A model generated the notes under the pieces. That model saw only the letters and a list, made by a program, of their open reading frames with translations, did not search any database and was not told where the DNA came from. The position numbers and the translations under genes were made by a program. Positions 1 to 11,966 of a stretch of DNA of 64,000 bases are shown piece by piece. Position 1 is the first letter of the stretch, and each line of letters starts with the position of its first letter. Source of the stretch: Rhodovulum visakhapatnamense (lineage in GTDB: Bacteria > Pseudomonadota > Alphaproteobacteria > Rhodobacterales > Rhodobacteraceae); the NCBI RefSeq assembly GCF_004365965.1, contig NZ_SOEB01000005.1:62001-126000 (forward strand), read 5' to 3'.

Positions 1-2538
<2,538 letters not shown>

Positions 2539-2653
2539 CTGTGGTCTCGCCTTTCGTCTGTCGCGGGCGCATCCACCGTCGGGCCCCGGTGGCGCGCCGC
2601 TCGCGATGAGGGGGATAAGGTTCCATTCCTGCGGTCCGTCCCACCGGCCGCTC

Positions 2654-2717
2654 CCGAACCTCGAACCGCACCTTGGAAAGGGCTTTAGAAAGCAAGCCCT
2701 TTCCAAGACAGGTTCGG
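2654..2717 (-). promoter_or_regulatory. rplL-rpoB intercistronic hairpin
   Basis: A 14-base perfect inverted repeat (2672-2685 with 2694-2707, 8-base loop) is flanked by a second pair of 8-base arms (2654-2661 with 2710-2717), making one extended bulged stem. No run of T follows in the direction of transcription, so it does not look like a strong intrinsic terminator. In E. coli the same gap between rplL and rpoB carries an attenuator and an RNase III processing site. By position and shape this hairpin is a candidate for the same role, lowering or separating rpoB expression from the ribosomal genes. The structure is seen; the function is inferred. Confidence 0.6.
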
Positions 2718-2787
2718 CTGGGCCCGGACAAACCGCCGGACCCAGCCAACATCTTTCAGGTCACGGGCGCTCGGCCCGCGATCCCGA

Positions 2788-3168
2788 TCACTTGAGCTCG
2801 ACTTCGGCGCCAGCCGCTTCGAGTTTGCCTTTGATGTCCTCGGCTTCGGCTTTGGAGACTTGCTCCTTGACGGCCTTGCCGCCGGCTTCGACCAGGTCCT
2901 TGGCTTCTTTCAGGCCAAGACCGGTGATCGCGCGGACTTCCTTGATGACGTTGATCTTGTTCGCGCCAGCCGATTTCAGGATGACGTCGAATTCGGTCTG
3001 CTCTTCGGCAGCGGCGGCTTCGCCACCGGCAGCCGGGCCGGCCATCATGACGGCGCCGCCGGCGGCGGGCTCGATGCCGTACTCGTCTTTCAGGATGGTT
3101 TTCAGTTCCTGGGCCTCGAGAAGCGTGAGGTTCACGATCTCTTCGGCAAGTTTCTTCAGATCAGCCAT
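2788..3168 (-). CDS. rplL: 50S ribosomal protein L7/L12
   Basis: Stalk protein of the large ribosomal subunit, present as dimers on L10 and recruiting translation GTPases. The 126-residue product has the family layout: an N-terminal dimerisation helix ([19 protein letters not shown]), an Ala/Gly/Pro-rich hinge at about residues 35-56, and a C-terminal factor-binding domain with the conserved stretch [20 protein letters not shown]. Length matches the family (120-127). It lies 72 bases downstream of rplJ on the same strand and precedes rpoB, the standard rplKAJL-rpoBC order. An overlapping frame on the other strand is a shadow. Confidence 0.98.
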   Translation of the reverse strand: MADLKKLAEEIVNLTLLEAQELKTILKDEYGIEPAAGGAVMMAGPAAGGEAAAAEEQTEFDVILKSAGANKINVIKEVRAITGLGLKEAKDLVEAGGKAVKEQVSKAEAEDIKGKLEAAGAEVELK

Positions 3169-3240
3169 GTTCTGTTCCGTTCTTTCACATTGTCTGTTCC
3201 AACGCGAGGCATCTGCCCTTCACGCGGGATCACAAGTTGC

Positions 3241-3759
3241 TCAAGCGGCTTCCGCACGCTCCTCGATGGTCGAGAGGATGCTCGCGATGTTGGAAGCGGG
3301 CGCGCCAATCGCACCGGCGATGTTCGCGGCGGGTGCACCGATGCAGCCGACGATCGAGGCGATAAGCTCCTCGCGCGACGGCATTTCGGACACTGCCTTG
3401 ACACCGGCCCGGTCCAGGGCCGTCTCGCCCATGGCACCGCCGAGGATCTCGAATTTCGAGTTGTCCTTGGCGAAGCCTTCCGCGACCTTGGCAGCAGCCA
3501 CCGGGTCCTCGGAATAGGCAAGAACGGTCATGCCCGTCAGAAGAGTGGCCATGCTGGCGCAGGGCTTTCCTTCCAGGGCGATCTTGGCGAGCCTGTTCTT
3601 GGCGACGCGAACGGACCCACCCGCTTCGCGCATGCGTGCGCGCAGGTCCTGCATCTCGGCAACCGTGAGACCCGCGTAGTGGGCAACCACCACGACGCCA
3701 GAGCTTTCGAAGATCTGGCCGAGTTCGTCGACCACTTTCTCTTTCTGGGCTCTATCCAC
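3241..3759 (-). CDS. rplJ: 50S ribosomal protein L10
   Basis: Base of the ribosomal stalk, binding 23S rRNA with its N-terminal domain and L7/L12 dimers with its C-terminal helix. The 172-residue product starts [17 protein letters not shown] and has the L10 signature [21 protein letters not shown] and KNRLAKIAL. The C-terminal Ala-rich stretch ending [14 protein letters not shown] fits the L7/L12-binding helix. In many bacteria the L10-(L7/L12) complex represses its own mRNA through the leader upstream of rplJ. Here that leader is 266 bases long and rich in hairpins, so autogenous control is plausible. Confidence 0.97.
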   Translation of the reverse strand: MDRAQKEKVVDELGQIFESSGVVVVAHYAGLTVAEMQDLRARMREAGGSVRVAKNRLAKIALEGKPCASMATLLTGMTVLAYSEDPVAAAKVAEGFAKDNSKFEILGGAMGETALDRAGVKAVSEMPSREELIASIVGCIGAPAANIAGAIGAPASNIASILSTIEERAEAA

Positions 3760-3948
3760 AGTTTCACTCCAATTTGGGGGTTTCCCCCCGGCTCTAGGTT
3801 TGCCGGCCTGACTGCCGGCTTTCGGGTCCGTATGGGTCCCGAGGCCAGGATCGCCCGAGGGTTTCCCCGCGGAAATCTGTCTCGTTTCCCCATCTCGGGA
3901 AGGACATTAAGCGAGGCTTGCGCCCTGCACCCTCCGTCTCGGACAGGA

Positions 3949-4022
3949 CGGGGCGTTTCCGCCCCGCCATTCCCGGGCACGAGTCCCGGGAATTCTCGCG
4001 AAGATAGGAGTTAACCTATCTT
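3949..4022 (-). promoter_or_regulatory. Hairpin-rich rplJ leader
   Basis: Within the 266-base gap between rplA and rplJ three perfect hairpins follow one another. In transcription order they are: arms 4015-4022/4001-4008 (8 bp, 6-base loop), starting 3 bases after the rplA stop; arms 3985-3993/3969-3977 (9 bp, 7-base loop); and arms 3960-3966/3949-3955 (7 bp, 4-base loop). None is followed by a clear T run. This region separates the L11/L1 cistrons from the L10/L12-RNA polymerase cistrons, where bacteria usually have the L10 autoregulatory leader, a processing site or an internal promoter. The hairpins are seen directly; which function they serve cannot be decided from sequence alone. Confidence 0.5.
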
Positions 4023-4025
4023 AAA

Positions 4026-4724
4026 TCAATTCCCGGTTGCCGAAGTCACGTCGACCGACACGCCCGGGCCCATGGTCGAACTGAGGCTGACCTTCTTCAT
4101 GTAGGTGCCCTTGGCGCCGGCCGGCTTGGCCTTGACCACGGCATCGACGAAGGCGCGCACGTTCTCGGCCAGCTTGCCGGCGTCGAACGAGGTCTTGCCG
4201 ATGCCGGCATGGATCACGCCCGCCTTCTCGACCCGGAACTGGACCTCACCGCCCTTGGCGGCCTGAACCGCCGTGGCAACGTCCATCGTCACGGTGCCGA
4301 CCTTGGGGTTCGGCATCAGGTTGCGCGGGCCCAGGATCTTGCCGAGACGGCCGACGATCGGCATCATGTCCGGCGTGGCGATGCAGCGATCGAATTCGAT
4401 CGTGCCGCCCTGGATGGTTTCCATCAGATCCTCGGCGCCGACGATATCGGCGCCCGCCGCCTTGGCTTCATCGGCCTTGGCGCCGCGGGCGAAGACCGCC
4501 ACGCGCACGGTCTTGCCGGTGCCGTTCGGCAGGGTGACGACGCCACGGACCATCTGGTCGGCGTGACGCGGATCGACGCCGAGGTTCAGCGCGATTTCCA
4601 GCGTCTCGTCGAACTTGGCCGAGGCATTGTCCTTGACGAGGCTCACCGCCTCTTCGACCGACAGGTTGTCCTTGCCAGCGAAGGCTTCCCGCGCGGCGCG
4701 GACACGTTTCCCATGTTTCGCCAT
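4026..4724 (-). CDS. rplA: 50S ribosomal protein L1
   Basis: Ribosomal L1-stalk protein, binding helices 76-78 of 23S rRNA and helping release of E-site tRNA; often also a translational repressor of rplKA. The 232-residue product begins [17 protein letters not shown] and contains L1 signatures such as [15 protein letters not shown] and [20 protein letters not shown]. Length matches the family (about 230). It starts 5 bases after the rplK stop, so the two are translated as a tight pair. Confidence 0.98.
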   Translation of the reverse strand: MAKHGKRVRAAREAFAGKDNLSVEEAVSLVKDNASAKFDETLEIALNLGVDPRHADQMVRGVVTLPNGTGKTVRVAVFARGAKADEAKAAGADIVGAEDLMETIQGGTIEFDRCIATPDMMPIVGRLGKILGPRNLMPNPKVGTVTMDVATAVQAAKGGEVQFRVEKAGVIHAGIGKTSFDAGKLAENVRAFVDAVVKAKPAGAKGTYMKKVSLSSTMGPGVSVDVTSATGN

Positions 4725-4729
4725 CGCGC

Positions 4730-5182
4730 TTACCCCTTCACCTCGATGCCCATCGAGCGGGCCGACCCCAGGATGATCTGCATCGCGCCCTCGACATCGC
4801 TGGCGTTCAGATCCTTCATCTTCGCCTCGGCGATCTCGCGCACCTGGGCCACGGTCACAGAGCCCGCGACCTCACGGCCGGGCTTTTCCGACCCTTTCGG
4901 ACGGTTGCGCTTGCCGACCGGCTTTAGGCCCGCCGCCTTCTTGAGGAAGTAGGACGCCGGGGGCGTCTTGATGTCCATCGAGAAGGACTTGTCCTGGTAG
5001 TAGGTGATGACCGTCGGGCACGGGGCGCCGGGCTCCATGTCCTGGGTCTTGGCGTTGAACGCCTTGCAGAATTCCATGATGTTGATGCCGCGCTGACCGA
5101 GCGCGGGACCGACGGGCGGCGACGGGTTCGCCTGACCCGCCTTCACCTGAAGCTTGAGCTTCCCGATTACCTTCTTGGCCAT
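4730..5182 (-). CDS. rplK: 50S ribosomal protein L11
   Basis: Component of the GTPase-associated centre, the site of thiostrepton action and of RelA sensing. The 150-residue product starts [20 protein letters not shown] with the rRNA-contacting [20 protein letters not shown] region. It is a little longer than the E. coli protein because of an insertion (about residues 86-99, [18 protein letters not shown]) that I recall from Rhodobacteraceae L11. An SD-like GAAGGAGATGG lies directly upstream of the ATG. It follows nusG after about 100 bases that contain a 14-base GC palindrome at 5253-5266, and precedes rplA by 5 bases. Confidence 0.98.
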   Translation of the reverse strand: MAKKVIGKLKLQVKAGQANPSPPVGPALGQRGINIMEFCKAFNAKTQDMEPGAPCPTVITYYQDKSFSMDIKTPPASYFLKKAAGLKPVGKRNRPKGSEKPGREVAGSVTVAQVREIAEAKMKDLNASDVEGAMQIILGSARSMGIEVKG

Positions 5183-5286
5183 CCGGCCATCTCCTTCTTG
5201 TCACCGCGCCGGTCCCTCGCGAGGGCGGCGCTTCGGTTTAGTGGTGCGGTCCGCGGGCGCGCCCGCTCGCCTCCCACAGATTCACG

Positions 5287-5823
5287 TCAGAGCTGCCCCT
5301 TGGACACCTGCGTGAATTCCAGCTCGACCGGGGTGGCCCGACCGAAGATCGACACCGTCACCTTGAGGCGCTGGTTGTCGTCGTCCACTTCCTCGACCAT
5401 GCCCGAGAAGCCCTCGAACGGCCCGTCGGTCACACTTACGTTTTCGCCGATCTCGTAGGTGATCAGCGACCGCGGCTGGGCCTCGCCTTCTTCGACGCGG
5501 TTGAGGATCTGGTTCACCTCTTCGTCGCGCATCGGCATCGGCTTGCCCTGCGGCCCGAGGAACCCGGTCACCCGGTTGATCTGCGTCACCAGGTGATAGC
5601 CGCGGTCGGTCATCTCCATGCGCACCAGCACATAGCCGGGCATGAAGCGCCGCTCGGTCGTCACCTTCTTGCCGCGCCGGACCTCGATCACCTCTTCGGT
5701 CGGCACCAGGACTTCCTCGATCTCTTCCTCGAGACCGGCATCCGCCACGGCTTGCTTGATCTGTTCGGCAACCTTCTTCTCGAAGTTCGAGAGAACGCTC
5801 ACCGAATACCACCGCTTCGCCAT
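5287..5823 (-). CDS. nusG: Transcription termination/antitermination factor NusG
   Basis: Elongation factor that binds RNA polymerase through its NGN domain and links it to Rho or ribosomal S10 through its KOW domain. The 178-residue product starts [20 protein letters not shown] (NGN domain, to about residue 115, with the conserved [14 protein letters not shown]). It ends with a KOW domain ([19 protein letters not shown] to the C-terminus). SD-like AAGGGGC precedes the ATG. It lies between secE and rplK, the usual order. The 173-base gap from secE contains no gene. Confidence 0.98.
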   Translation of the reverse strand: MAKRWYSVSVLSNFEKKVAEQIKQAVADAGLEEEIEEVLVPTEEVIEVRRGKKVTTERRFMPGYVLVRMEMTDRGYHLVTQINRVTGFLGPQGKPMPMRDEEVNQILNRVEEGEAQPRSLITYEIGENVSVTDGPFEGFSGMVEEVDDDNQRLKVTVSIFGRATPVELEFTQVSKGQL

Positions 5824-5996
5824 GTTGCCCCTTACCTCGTGTCCGACGGCCGTTCAGGCCGCGATGATCTTGCGTTGTCCGGAACAAAAAACAGCGCGCA
5901 ACCCGAATCGATGCACGCCGGAGCCCAGAAAAGTAGCGATGCCCTACCGTTCCCACCGCCGGAATTCAAGCCCCGGGGAGATCGCGGCGCCGCATC

Positions 5997-6188
5997 TCAG
6001 CCGAAAAACCCAAGCAGAAGCTGCAATCCGCTTCGGATCAGCCAGTCGACAAAGAAGAAGAAGACCGCCGTCAGAGAGGCCATCACGAAGACCATGATGG
6101 TGGTCAGGAACACCTCGCGCCGGGTCGGCCAGACCACCTTCGAGATTTCCGAGCGGGTCTGCTGAATGAACTGGAGGGGGTTCGCCAT
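5997..6188 (-). CDS. secE: Preprotein translocase subunit SecE
   Basis: Small essential subunit of the SecYEG translocon in the inner membrane. The 63-residue product has a short amphipathic N-terminal helix with the family signature SEISKVVWPTRREVFLTT and one hydrophobic segment (about residues 31-59). I chose the ATG at 6188 because MANPLQFIQQTRSEISK is the usual start. The same frame runs upstream to 6323, but that extension is Arg/Ala-rich and unlike SecE. A good SD is not evident. A tRNA-Trp gene often precedes secE, but none was recognised upstream here. Confidence 0.95.
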   Translation of the reverse strand: MANPLQFIQQTRSEISKVVWPTRREVFLTTIMVFVMASLTAVFFFFVDWLIRSGLQLLLGFFG

Positions 6189-6452
6189 GGGCCTGCGGGG
6201 TCCGTTCTGCCTGTCAACCGCGCCGAGATACGCGCTTGGGCGCCGCTTTGCAAGGGCAGCGCCCGCCGCGACCGCTGCCTGCCGCTTCCGCCTCTCCTGA
6301 TCCCGGCCGCGGCGACCCGGCACACGGATCGAGGGCCGCGCCTTTCCTGGATCGGCAATCGCGTCGAGTTTTAGCCACTGCCTGTCCCGGGGTTCACCGG
6401 TTGTTCAGACACCGGGCGCAATGAACGGTTGAGATCACAAGGGGTCGGATTG

Positions 6453-8666
6453 GTGGAACATCCTTTCAGAACAGTATCCGGAAAGCTTCTTCTCGCGACT
6501 GGTGCGGCGGTGTCGGTGATTGTCGCCGGCTTTTCGGTCTACAGCGGCTGGCAATCCTCTCAGAGGGTCGACCGCGAGGTGATGGAGCTGGCCTCGGAAA
6601 AAGCCGCGCTCGTTGCCCAGAAGGTCGCCGTTCAGGTGACCGAGGCCACCTCGGCCGGCGCGGCGCTGGGCGGCGGGCTCGCGGGGTATCTGGGCACAGG
6701 CCATGCCGACCGGTCCGACATCATCGCGATGATCGAGGGCATTCCGGCCCAGTACGACAATATCTTCGGCGCCTGGATGGCCGGCATTCCCGGCGGCGGC
6801 ACGAACGATCTGCTGACCGGCGAGGGCGGCATGAACGAGGACGGGGTGTTCGCGCCCTGGTGGCACAAGGGCGCGGATGGCGGGCTCGAATTCGCCACCT
6901 TCAACGTCGGTGCCGACGATGGATGGTTCAAGGTGCCGACCACGACCGGCAAGCCCAGCATCACCGAACCCTACATGGGCGAAGGCAACTTCATGATGAC
7001 CAGCGTCGCGCTGCCCATCCGGGTCGGGGACGAGATCGTCGGCATCGCCGGTGTCGATATCGGGCTGGGCGATCTGACCGCGATGCTCGACGACCTGTCC
7101 GCGTTCGAGGGCGGGAAGAGCCTGCTGGTCAGCCAGGGCGGCAACTGGCTGACCGCCAGCGACCCGTCCAGGCTGAACAAGCCCTATGACGACACGGGCG
7201 CCGACGTCGTTTCAGCCGCACTTGCGGACGGCCGGATGCGCGTGATCCGCGACATGCCGGACCGGGCCACGCGGCTGGTCTATCCGTTCACGGCGCCAGG
7301 GATGAACACGACCTGGGCGGCGCTGGTCGACGTGCCGGCCGAAGTCTTCGCGGCCCCGGTGCGGGCCGAGATCGCCCGGACGATGGTCAGCGGCGCCCTG
7401 ATCCTGGCGATGGCGCTGGGCACCATCTACCTTGCCTCGATGGCGATGGTGCGCCGCCCGCTGGCCCGGATGCTGGCGGCGGTCGACGAACTGGCCTCGG
7501 GCGATTATGCCAAACCCGTCCCGGGACGCGAGCGGGGCGACGAGATCGGCGCGATGGCGCGATCGGTCGAAGCGCTTCGCCAAGGGTTGCTGGACAAGGA
7601 TGCGCTTGAAAAGGGCCAGGAACGGTCGAGGGCTGAACAGGCCAGCGTGGTCCAGAGCCTCGCGGCGGGGCTGAAAAGCCTGTCCGAAGGCGACCTGACG
7701 CGCTCGATCGAAGAGACCTTCGGGGCCGAATACGAACAGCTTCGTCAGGACTTCAACGCCACCATCGACACGCTGAACGCGCTGATGGGCGAGATCGTCG
7801 AGAACTCGACCGAGATCACCACCCGCGCCGAGGAAATCAGCGGCGCCTCGGACGACCTGTCCCGGCGGACCGAGAACCAGGCCGCCACCCTGGAAGAGAC
7901 CGCCGCCGCCATGGACGAGATGACCGCCAGCGTGCGCGCCGCGGCCGATGGCGCGGCCCAGGTCGAGAACGTGGTGCGCGAGGCGCGCGGCAATGCCGAA
8001 CAGTCGGGTCTGGTGGTCAAGGAAGCCATCGGCGCGATGTCCGAGATCAAGAAATCCTCCGACGGCATCAACCAGATCATCGGGGTGATCGACGACATCG
8101 CCTTCCAGACCAACCTTCTGGCGCTGAACGCGGGCGTCGAGGCGGCGCGGGCGGGCGAGGCGGGCCGGGGCTTTGCCGTTGTGGCCTCCGAGGTGCGGGC
8201 ACTGGCCCAGCGGTCCTCCGAGGCCGCGAAAGAGATCAAGACGCTGATTTCGTCCAGTTCCGATCAGGTCGAATCCGGCGTGGCGCTGGTGAACCGGACC
8301 GGCGAGGCGCTGACCGACATCGTCGAGCGCGTCAGCAACATCGCTGAACTGATCGGCGACATCGCGACCGGCGCTCAGGAACAGTCGGTGGGCTTGGGCG
8401 AGATCAATGTCGGCATCAACGAGCTGGACAAGGTCACCCAGCAGAACGCCGCCATGGTCGAGGAGGCGAACGCCGCCGCGGTGACGATGAAGCAGGAGGC
8501 GGGCAATCTGCAAAGCCTCGTCGCCCGGTTCCGTCTGAAGGGCAGCGCCCCCGCCGTCGCTCGCCCGCGTAGCCCGTCGCCATCCGCCTATGCGGAAGCT
8601 GCGTCATCCGGCACGGGGAGCCAGCCGAAACGGGCCGTGAACGACGCTGGCTGGACGGACTTCTAG
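6453..8666 (+). CDS. Methyl-accepting chemotaxis protein
   Basis: Membrane chemoreceptor of about 737 residues that signals to CheA/CheW. Order of parts: TM1 (about residues 8-30), a periplasmic sensor of about 275 residues that looks like a Cache/PDC domain, TM2 (about 308-332), HAMP (about 333-385), a second HAMP-like stretch (about 405-455), and the cytoplasmic coiled coil. The conserved tip [20 protein letters not shown] is followed by [20 protein letters not shown]. The protein ends GWTDF, an xWxxF tail like those that dock CheR/CheB. I chose GTG at 6453 because AAGGGG lies 8 bases upstream; TTG at 6450 or 6429 in the same frame are alternatives. No other che gene is in the window, and the ligand is unknown. 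Confidence 0.93.
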   Translation: MEHPFRTVSGKLLLATGAAVSVIVAGFSVYSGWQSSQRVDREVMELASEKAALVAQKVAVQVTEATSAGAALGGGLAGYLGTGHADRSDIIAMIEGIPAQYDNIFGAWMAGIPGGGTNDLLTGEGGMNEDGVFAPWWHKGADGGLEFATFNVGADDGWFKVPTTTGKPSITEPYMGEGNFMMTSVALPIRVGDEIVGIAGVDIGLGDLTAMLDDLSAFEGGKSLLVSQGGNWLTASDPSRLNKPYDDTGADVVSAALADGRMRVIRDMPDRATRLVYPFTAPGMNTTWAALVDVPAEVFAAPVRAEIARTMVSGALILAMALGTIYLASMAMVRRPLARMLAAVDELASGDYAKPVPGRERGDEIGAMARSVEALRQGLLDKDALEKGQERSRAEQASVVQSLAAGLKSLSEGDLTRSIEETFGAEYEQLRQDFNATIDTLNALMGEIVENSTEITTRAEEISGASDDLSRRTENQAATLEETAAAMDEMTASVRAAADGAAQVENVVREARGNAEQSGLVVKEAIGAMSEIKKSSDGINQIIGVIDDIAFQTNLLALNAGVEAARAGEAGRGFAVVASEVRALAQRSSEAAKEIKTLISSSSDQVESGVALVNRTGEALTDIVERVSNIAELIGDIATGAQEQSVGLGEINVGINELDKVTQQNAAMVEEANAAAVTMKQEAGNLQSLVARFRLKGSAPAVARPRSPSPSAYAEAASSGTGSQPKRAVNDAGWTDF

Positions 8667-8788
8667 GCCGCCCTCCGCGACGCCCGGACAGAGGACCCAT
8701 CGGCGGGCCCGGTGTCGCCGGAGCCGCCATCGCGTCCACTCCGCGCCCGGCCGCACGAGGACAGGCTTCGGTCCCTTCGCCGCGACGA

Positions 8789-10255
8789 TCAGGCCGCCGC
8801 CGCCTGCCCCAGATAGGCCGTCAGGGTGGCACGGGTTCCCTCGGCCCAGAGGCGGCGCAGCCAGTCCGAAAAGGCCGGGGCTCGGGCGAGGCCCCCGTAG
8901 ATCCGGGCCTGAGCCAGCCAGACGGCCGGGTCCTGCCGCGCGGCCAGCGCGGCCTCGGACAGGGACGGCCAGTGGGGGTCGTTGGGCCCGATGGCGCTGT
9001 CATCCTCGCGGGTTCCCGCGCACATCCGGGTCCAGAGCGCCTCGGTCAGGGCAAGCCCCTGCACCGAGCGACCCGCCGCCAGCCGTTCGCGCAACACCGG
9101 CAGCACGAAACCCGGATGCCGCGAAGACCCGTCGAAGGCGACGCGCCGGGTGGTGTCGTGGATCGCGGCATTGCCGAAGCGCCGCGCGATGAGGTCGAGA
9201 CAGGCGGCCGGGGTCCTGCCGGGGACCGGCGCGACATGGGCCACGATTTCCTCGCTTTCGACCTTGCGAAAGAAGCCCGACAGGTCGGGGTCCTGCATGC
9301 AGGCGGCGATGGTCGGCAGGCTCAGCAATTCGCCCGCATTGGCCAGCACCCGATGGCCCGCATTCAGGATGCGGATCTTCGTCCGCTCATAGGCATGCAC
9401 GTCGTCGGTCAGCGTGGCCCCCGCCTCTTCCCAAGGCGGCCGCCCGGCGCGGAAGCTGTCCTCGATCACCCATTGGCGGAAATTCTCATGCCTGACCGGG
9501 GTGCGATTCCCGATGCCGCGCGAGCAGACCAGGTCCAGTTCGCGCGGGCCGGTCGCGGGCACTAGGCAATCGACCATCGCATTGGGAAATGCTGATCTTT
9601 CGGTCGATCCAGTCCGCAAGATCCGGGTCCGACGGCCGGGCAAGCCCGACGACGGTCTGGCGCAGCATCGCGCCATTGTTCTGCAGGTTGTCGCAGCATT
9701 GCCCGGTGAAGGGCCCCTGCCCCGCCGCGCGGCGCACGCGGAGCGCCGCCACCATCGCGCCGAAAGCCGTCGCGGGACGGTCGGGATGGGCGGGATCGAG
9801 CCTGCCGCCCGCATCGGAGTAATAGCCGCCCTCGGTCACGGTCAGCGAGACGATGCGGATCGCGGCGTCGGACATGGCACGGATGAGAGCCCCATGGTCC
9901 TCCTCGACCGGCAGGAAATAGATCATCGCGCCCGTCACCTCGGCCAAGACGCCGTTCGGATCGAGATCTATCAAGGTCGTCAGACAGTCCTGCGCCAATA
10001 GCCGGTCGCGCATGTCCGCATCCTGCGGGCGCACCCCGCCCCGAGGATCGCCCAGTCGAGGGCCAGCCCTTGCTGCATCAGCCGGTGCAGATACCAGGCC
10101 TGATGCGCCCGGTGGAAATTGCCAAGGCCGATCTGCACGATGCCAGGGCGCAGCCGGGCGCGGTCATAGCGCGGCCGGGCGATCGCCTCGCGCAGATCGG
10201 AGAGGGAGCGCACGCTCAGCCGGATCGGGGACGTTTCGCCGGGAGCGTCGGCCAT
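8789..10255 (-). pseudogene. mtlK: Mannitol 2-dehydrogenase, two frameshifts
   Basis: Remnant of a long-chain polyol dehydrogenase (mannitol to fructose, NAD-dependent). The start MADAPGETSPIRLSVRSL and GIVQIGLGNFHRAHQAWYL are in frame from 10255. The frame breaks near 10022-10032 after DWAILGAG, where one G appears lost from a G run. It continues in a second frame (RPQDADMRDRLLAQDCLTT to DLADWIDRKI) and breaks again near 9588-9595, where an extra A precedes the codons for AFPNAMVDCLVPATGP. The third frame then runs to the stop at 8789, with the polyol dehydrogenase segment TKIRILNAGHRVLAN. Overall length matches the intact family (about 480-490 residues). ATG overlaps the smoS stop (TGATG). 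Either a real pseudogene or sequence errors; decay of all neighbours favours the former. Confidence 0.85.
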
Positions 10256-11027
10256 CAGCCCATCCAGTTCCCGCCATCGACATTACGGGTCTGGGCGACG
10301 ATGTAGCCGGCCTCGCTGAAGGCCAGAGACACTGCCATTCCGGTCAGTTCCTCGGCCCGGCCCATGCGCCCGTAAGGCACCGCCGCGCCGACCTCGGCCT
10401 TCTTCTGGCCGGGCGCCTTGCCCTCGTGGCGCGCGAAGACGGCGTCGACCCCGTCCCAATGTTCGCCATCGACCACACCGGAGGCGATCGCGTTCACGTT
10501 GATGCCATGCCGGATCAGGTTCAGCCCGGCCGACTGGGTCAGGCTGATGACAGCGGCCTTGCTGGCGCAATAGACCGCGACCAGCGGTTCGCCGCGCCGT
10601 CCGGCCTGACTGGCCATGTCGATGATCCGGCCCCTGATCCCCGCCTCGATCATGTGGCGCGCGACCGCCTGCAGGGTGAAGAGCGTGCCCGCCACATTGA
10701 CTGCAAAGGCCCGGGCGTAATCCCCGCGCGAGATCTCGGCGATGGGGGCGGCGGTGAAGAGGGCTTGCGTTGTTGATCAGGATGTCGATCCGGCCCAGCG
10801 CGGCCGCGGTTTTGGCGACGCCCGCCTCGATGCTGTCCTGCCGGGTCACGTCCATCCCCACGGCGATGGCGCCCTCGCTTAGTTGGGCGGCGGCGGCGCG
10901 GGCTCGACCGATGTCGAGATCGGCCAGCGCGACGCGCGTCCTCGCGCAGACAGGCACGGGCGAAGGCCGACCCGATGCCCCGCCCGGCGACGGTGATCAG
11001 CGCGGTCTTTCGCTCAAGCCGCCTCAT
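10255..11027 (-). pseudogene. smoS: Sorbitol dehydrogenase (SDR), two frameshifts
   Basis: Remnant of a short-chain dehydrogenase resembling Rhodobacter SmoS (sorbitol to fructose). It starts [19 protein letters not shown] at 11027. A base seems lost near 10945-10955 (after LREDAR), so the sequence continues in another frame as ALADLDIGRARAAAAQLSEG and IDILINNA. An extra A near 10764-10770 shifts it again, and the rest (catalytic YCASKAAVISLTQSAGLNLI and the C-terminus AQTRNVDGGNWMG) is in a third frame ending at 10255. The active-site YxxxK is preserved, but no frame encodes a whole protein. It overlaps the smoK stop by 4 bases (ATGA), which shows the original operon arrangement. Confidence 0.87.
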
Positions 11028-11966
11028 CCGGTCCGAAGCCCCGCCGCGTCGAAGCGGTGCATCGCATCGGGCCGGGGCGTCATGTGGATACGGTCACCAT
11101 GGTTGAAGCCGCCCTCGCCATCGGCGCGCACGGTAAAGGTTTCCGCCAGCCCGGTGCCATGGACATCGAACATGGTGTCCGAGCCCAGATGCTCCGACAC
11201 GCCGACCGCGCCCGACCACTCGCCCCCGGATGTGGAAACAGCGATATGTTCGGGACGGACGCCCAGCGTCCGGGCCCCGACCCGGCGAGCCGCCTCGCCC
11301 TCGATGAAATTCATCCGCGGCGCGCCGATGAAGCCCGCGACGAAGAGGTTCCGCGGCGTGCGGTACAGTTCGAGCGGTCTGCCCACCTGTTCGATATGAC
11401 CCGCGCGCAGCACCACGATCCTGTCGGCCTTGGTCATCGCATCGACCTGATCATGAGTCACGTAAACCTTCGTCGTGGTCAGCCTCTCGTGCAAGTCGCT
11501 GATCTCAAGGCGCTTGCCGACCCGCAGCGCCGCATCGAGATCGGATAACGGTGCGTCGAAGAAAAACGCCGCCGGTTCGCGCACGATGGCCCGGCCGATG
11601 GCGACGCGCTGGCGCTGACCGCCCGACAGTTGCCCCGGACGGCGGTCGAGAAAATGGGTGAGGTTCAGCACCGAGGCCGCAGCCTCGACCCGCCGCTCGA
11701 TCTCGGCCCGGTTCATCTTCGCCATGCGCAGCGGAAAGGCGATTTTCTCGCGCACGCTCATATGCGGGTAAAGCGCATAGGACTGGAACACCATGGCAAG
11801 GCCGCGCCTGGCGGGCGGCACGTCGGTCGCGTCCTTGCTGTCGATGCGGATCTGGCCGCTGCTGACATCCTCGAGCCCCGCGATCAGGCGCAGCAATGTG
11901 GACTTGCCCCAGCCCGAAGGCCCGACGAAGACCGTGAACTCGCCATCCTCGATGGTCAGGTCCAGA
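11024..11966 (-). pseudogene. smoK: Polyol ABC transporter ATPase, 5' deleted
   Basis: Remnant of the ATP-binding subunit of a sorbitol/mannitol importer. The first ~20 codons are gone; the reading begins at about [18 protein letters not shown] and runs in one frame to 11024. Walker A reads GPSGWGKST (usual C is W), the signature [14 protein letters not shown] is intact, but Walker B reads FFFDAPLSD, with alanine in place of the catalytic glutamate (GCA for GAA). The C-terminal TOBE-like domain is present. Upstream the frame stays open into out-of-frame smoE sequence without a recognised start. Loss of the start and of the catalytic residue makes this a non-functional gene. The smoF and smoG permease genes, normally between smoE and smoK, are absent. 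Confidence 0.85.

Noticed and set aside
5253-5266. 14-base GC palindrome between nusG and rplK
   Set aside because: No loop and no T run; cannot be told from chance in GC-rich DNA, though it may affect RNA folding.
6212-6217. TTGACA-like hexamer upstream of secE (minus strand)
   Set aside because: Only 24 bases from the start codon and without a -10 element at a usable distance.
6189-6428. Expected tRNA-Trp gene upstream of secE
   Set aside because: No cloverleaf, no CCA anticodon arm and no TTCGA-type T-loop could be found in this stretch.
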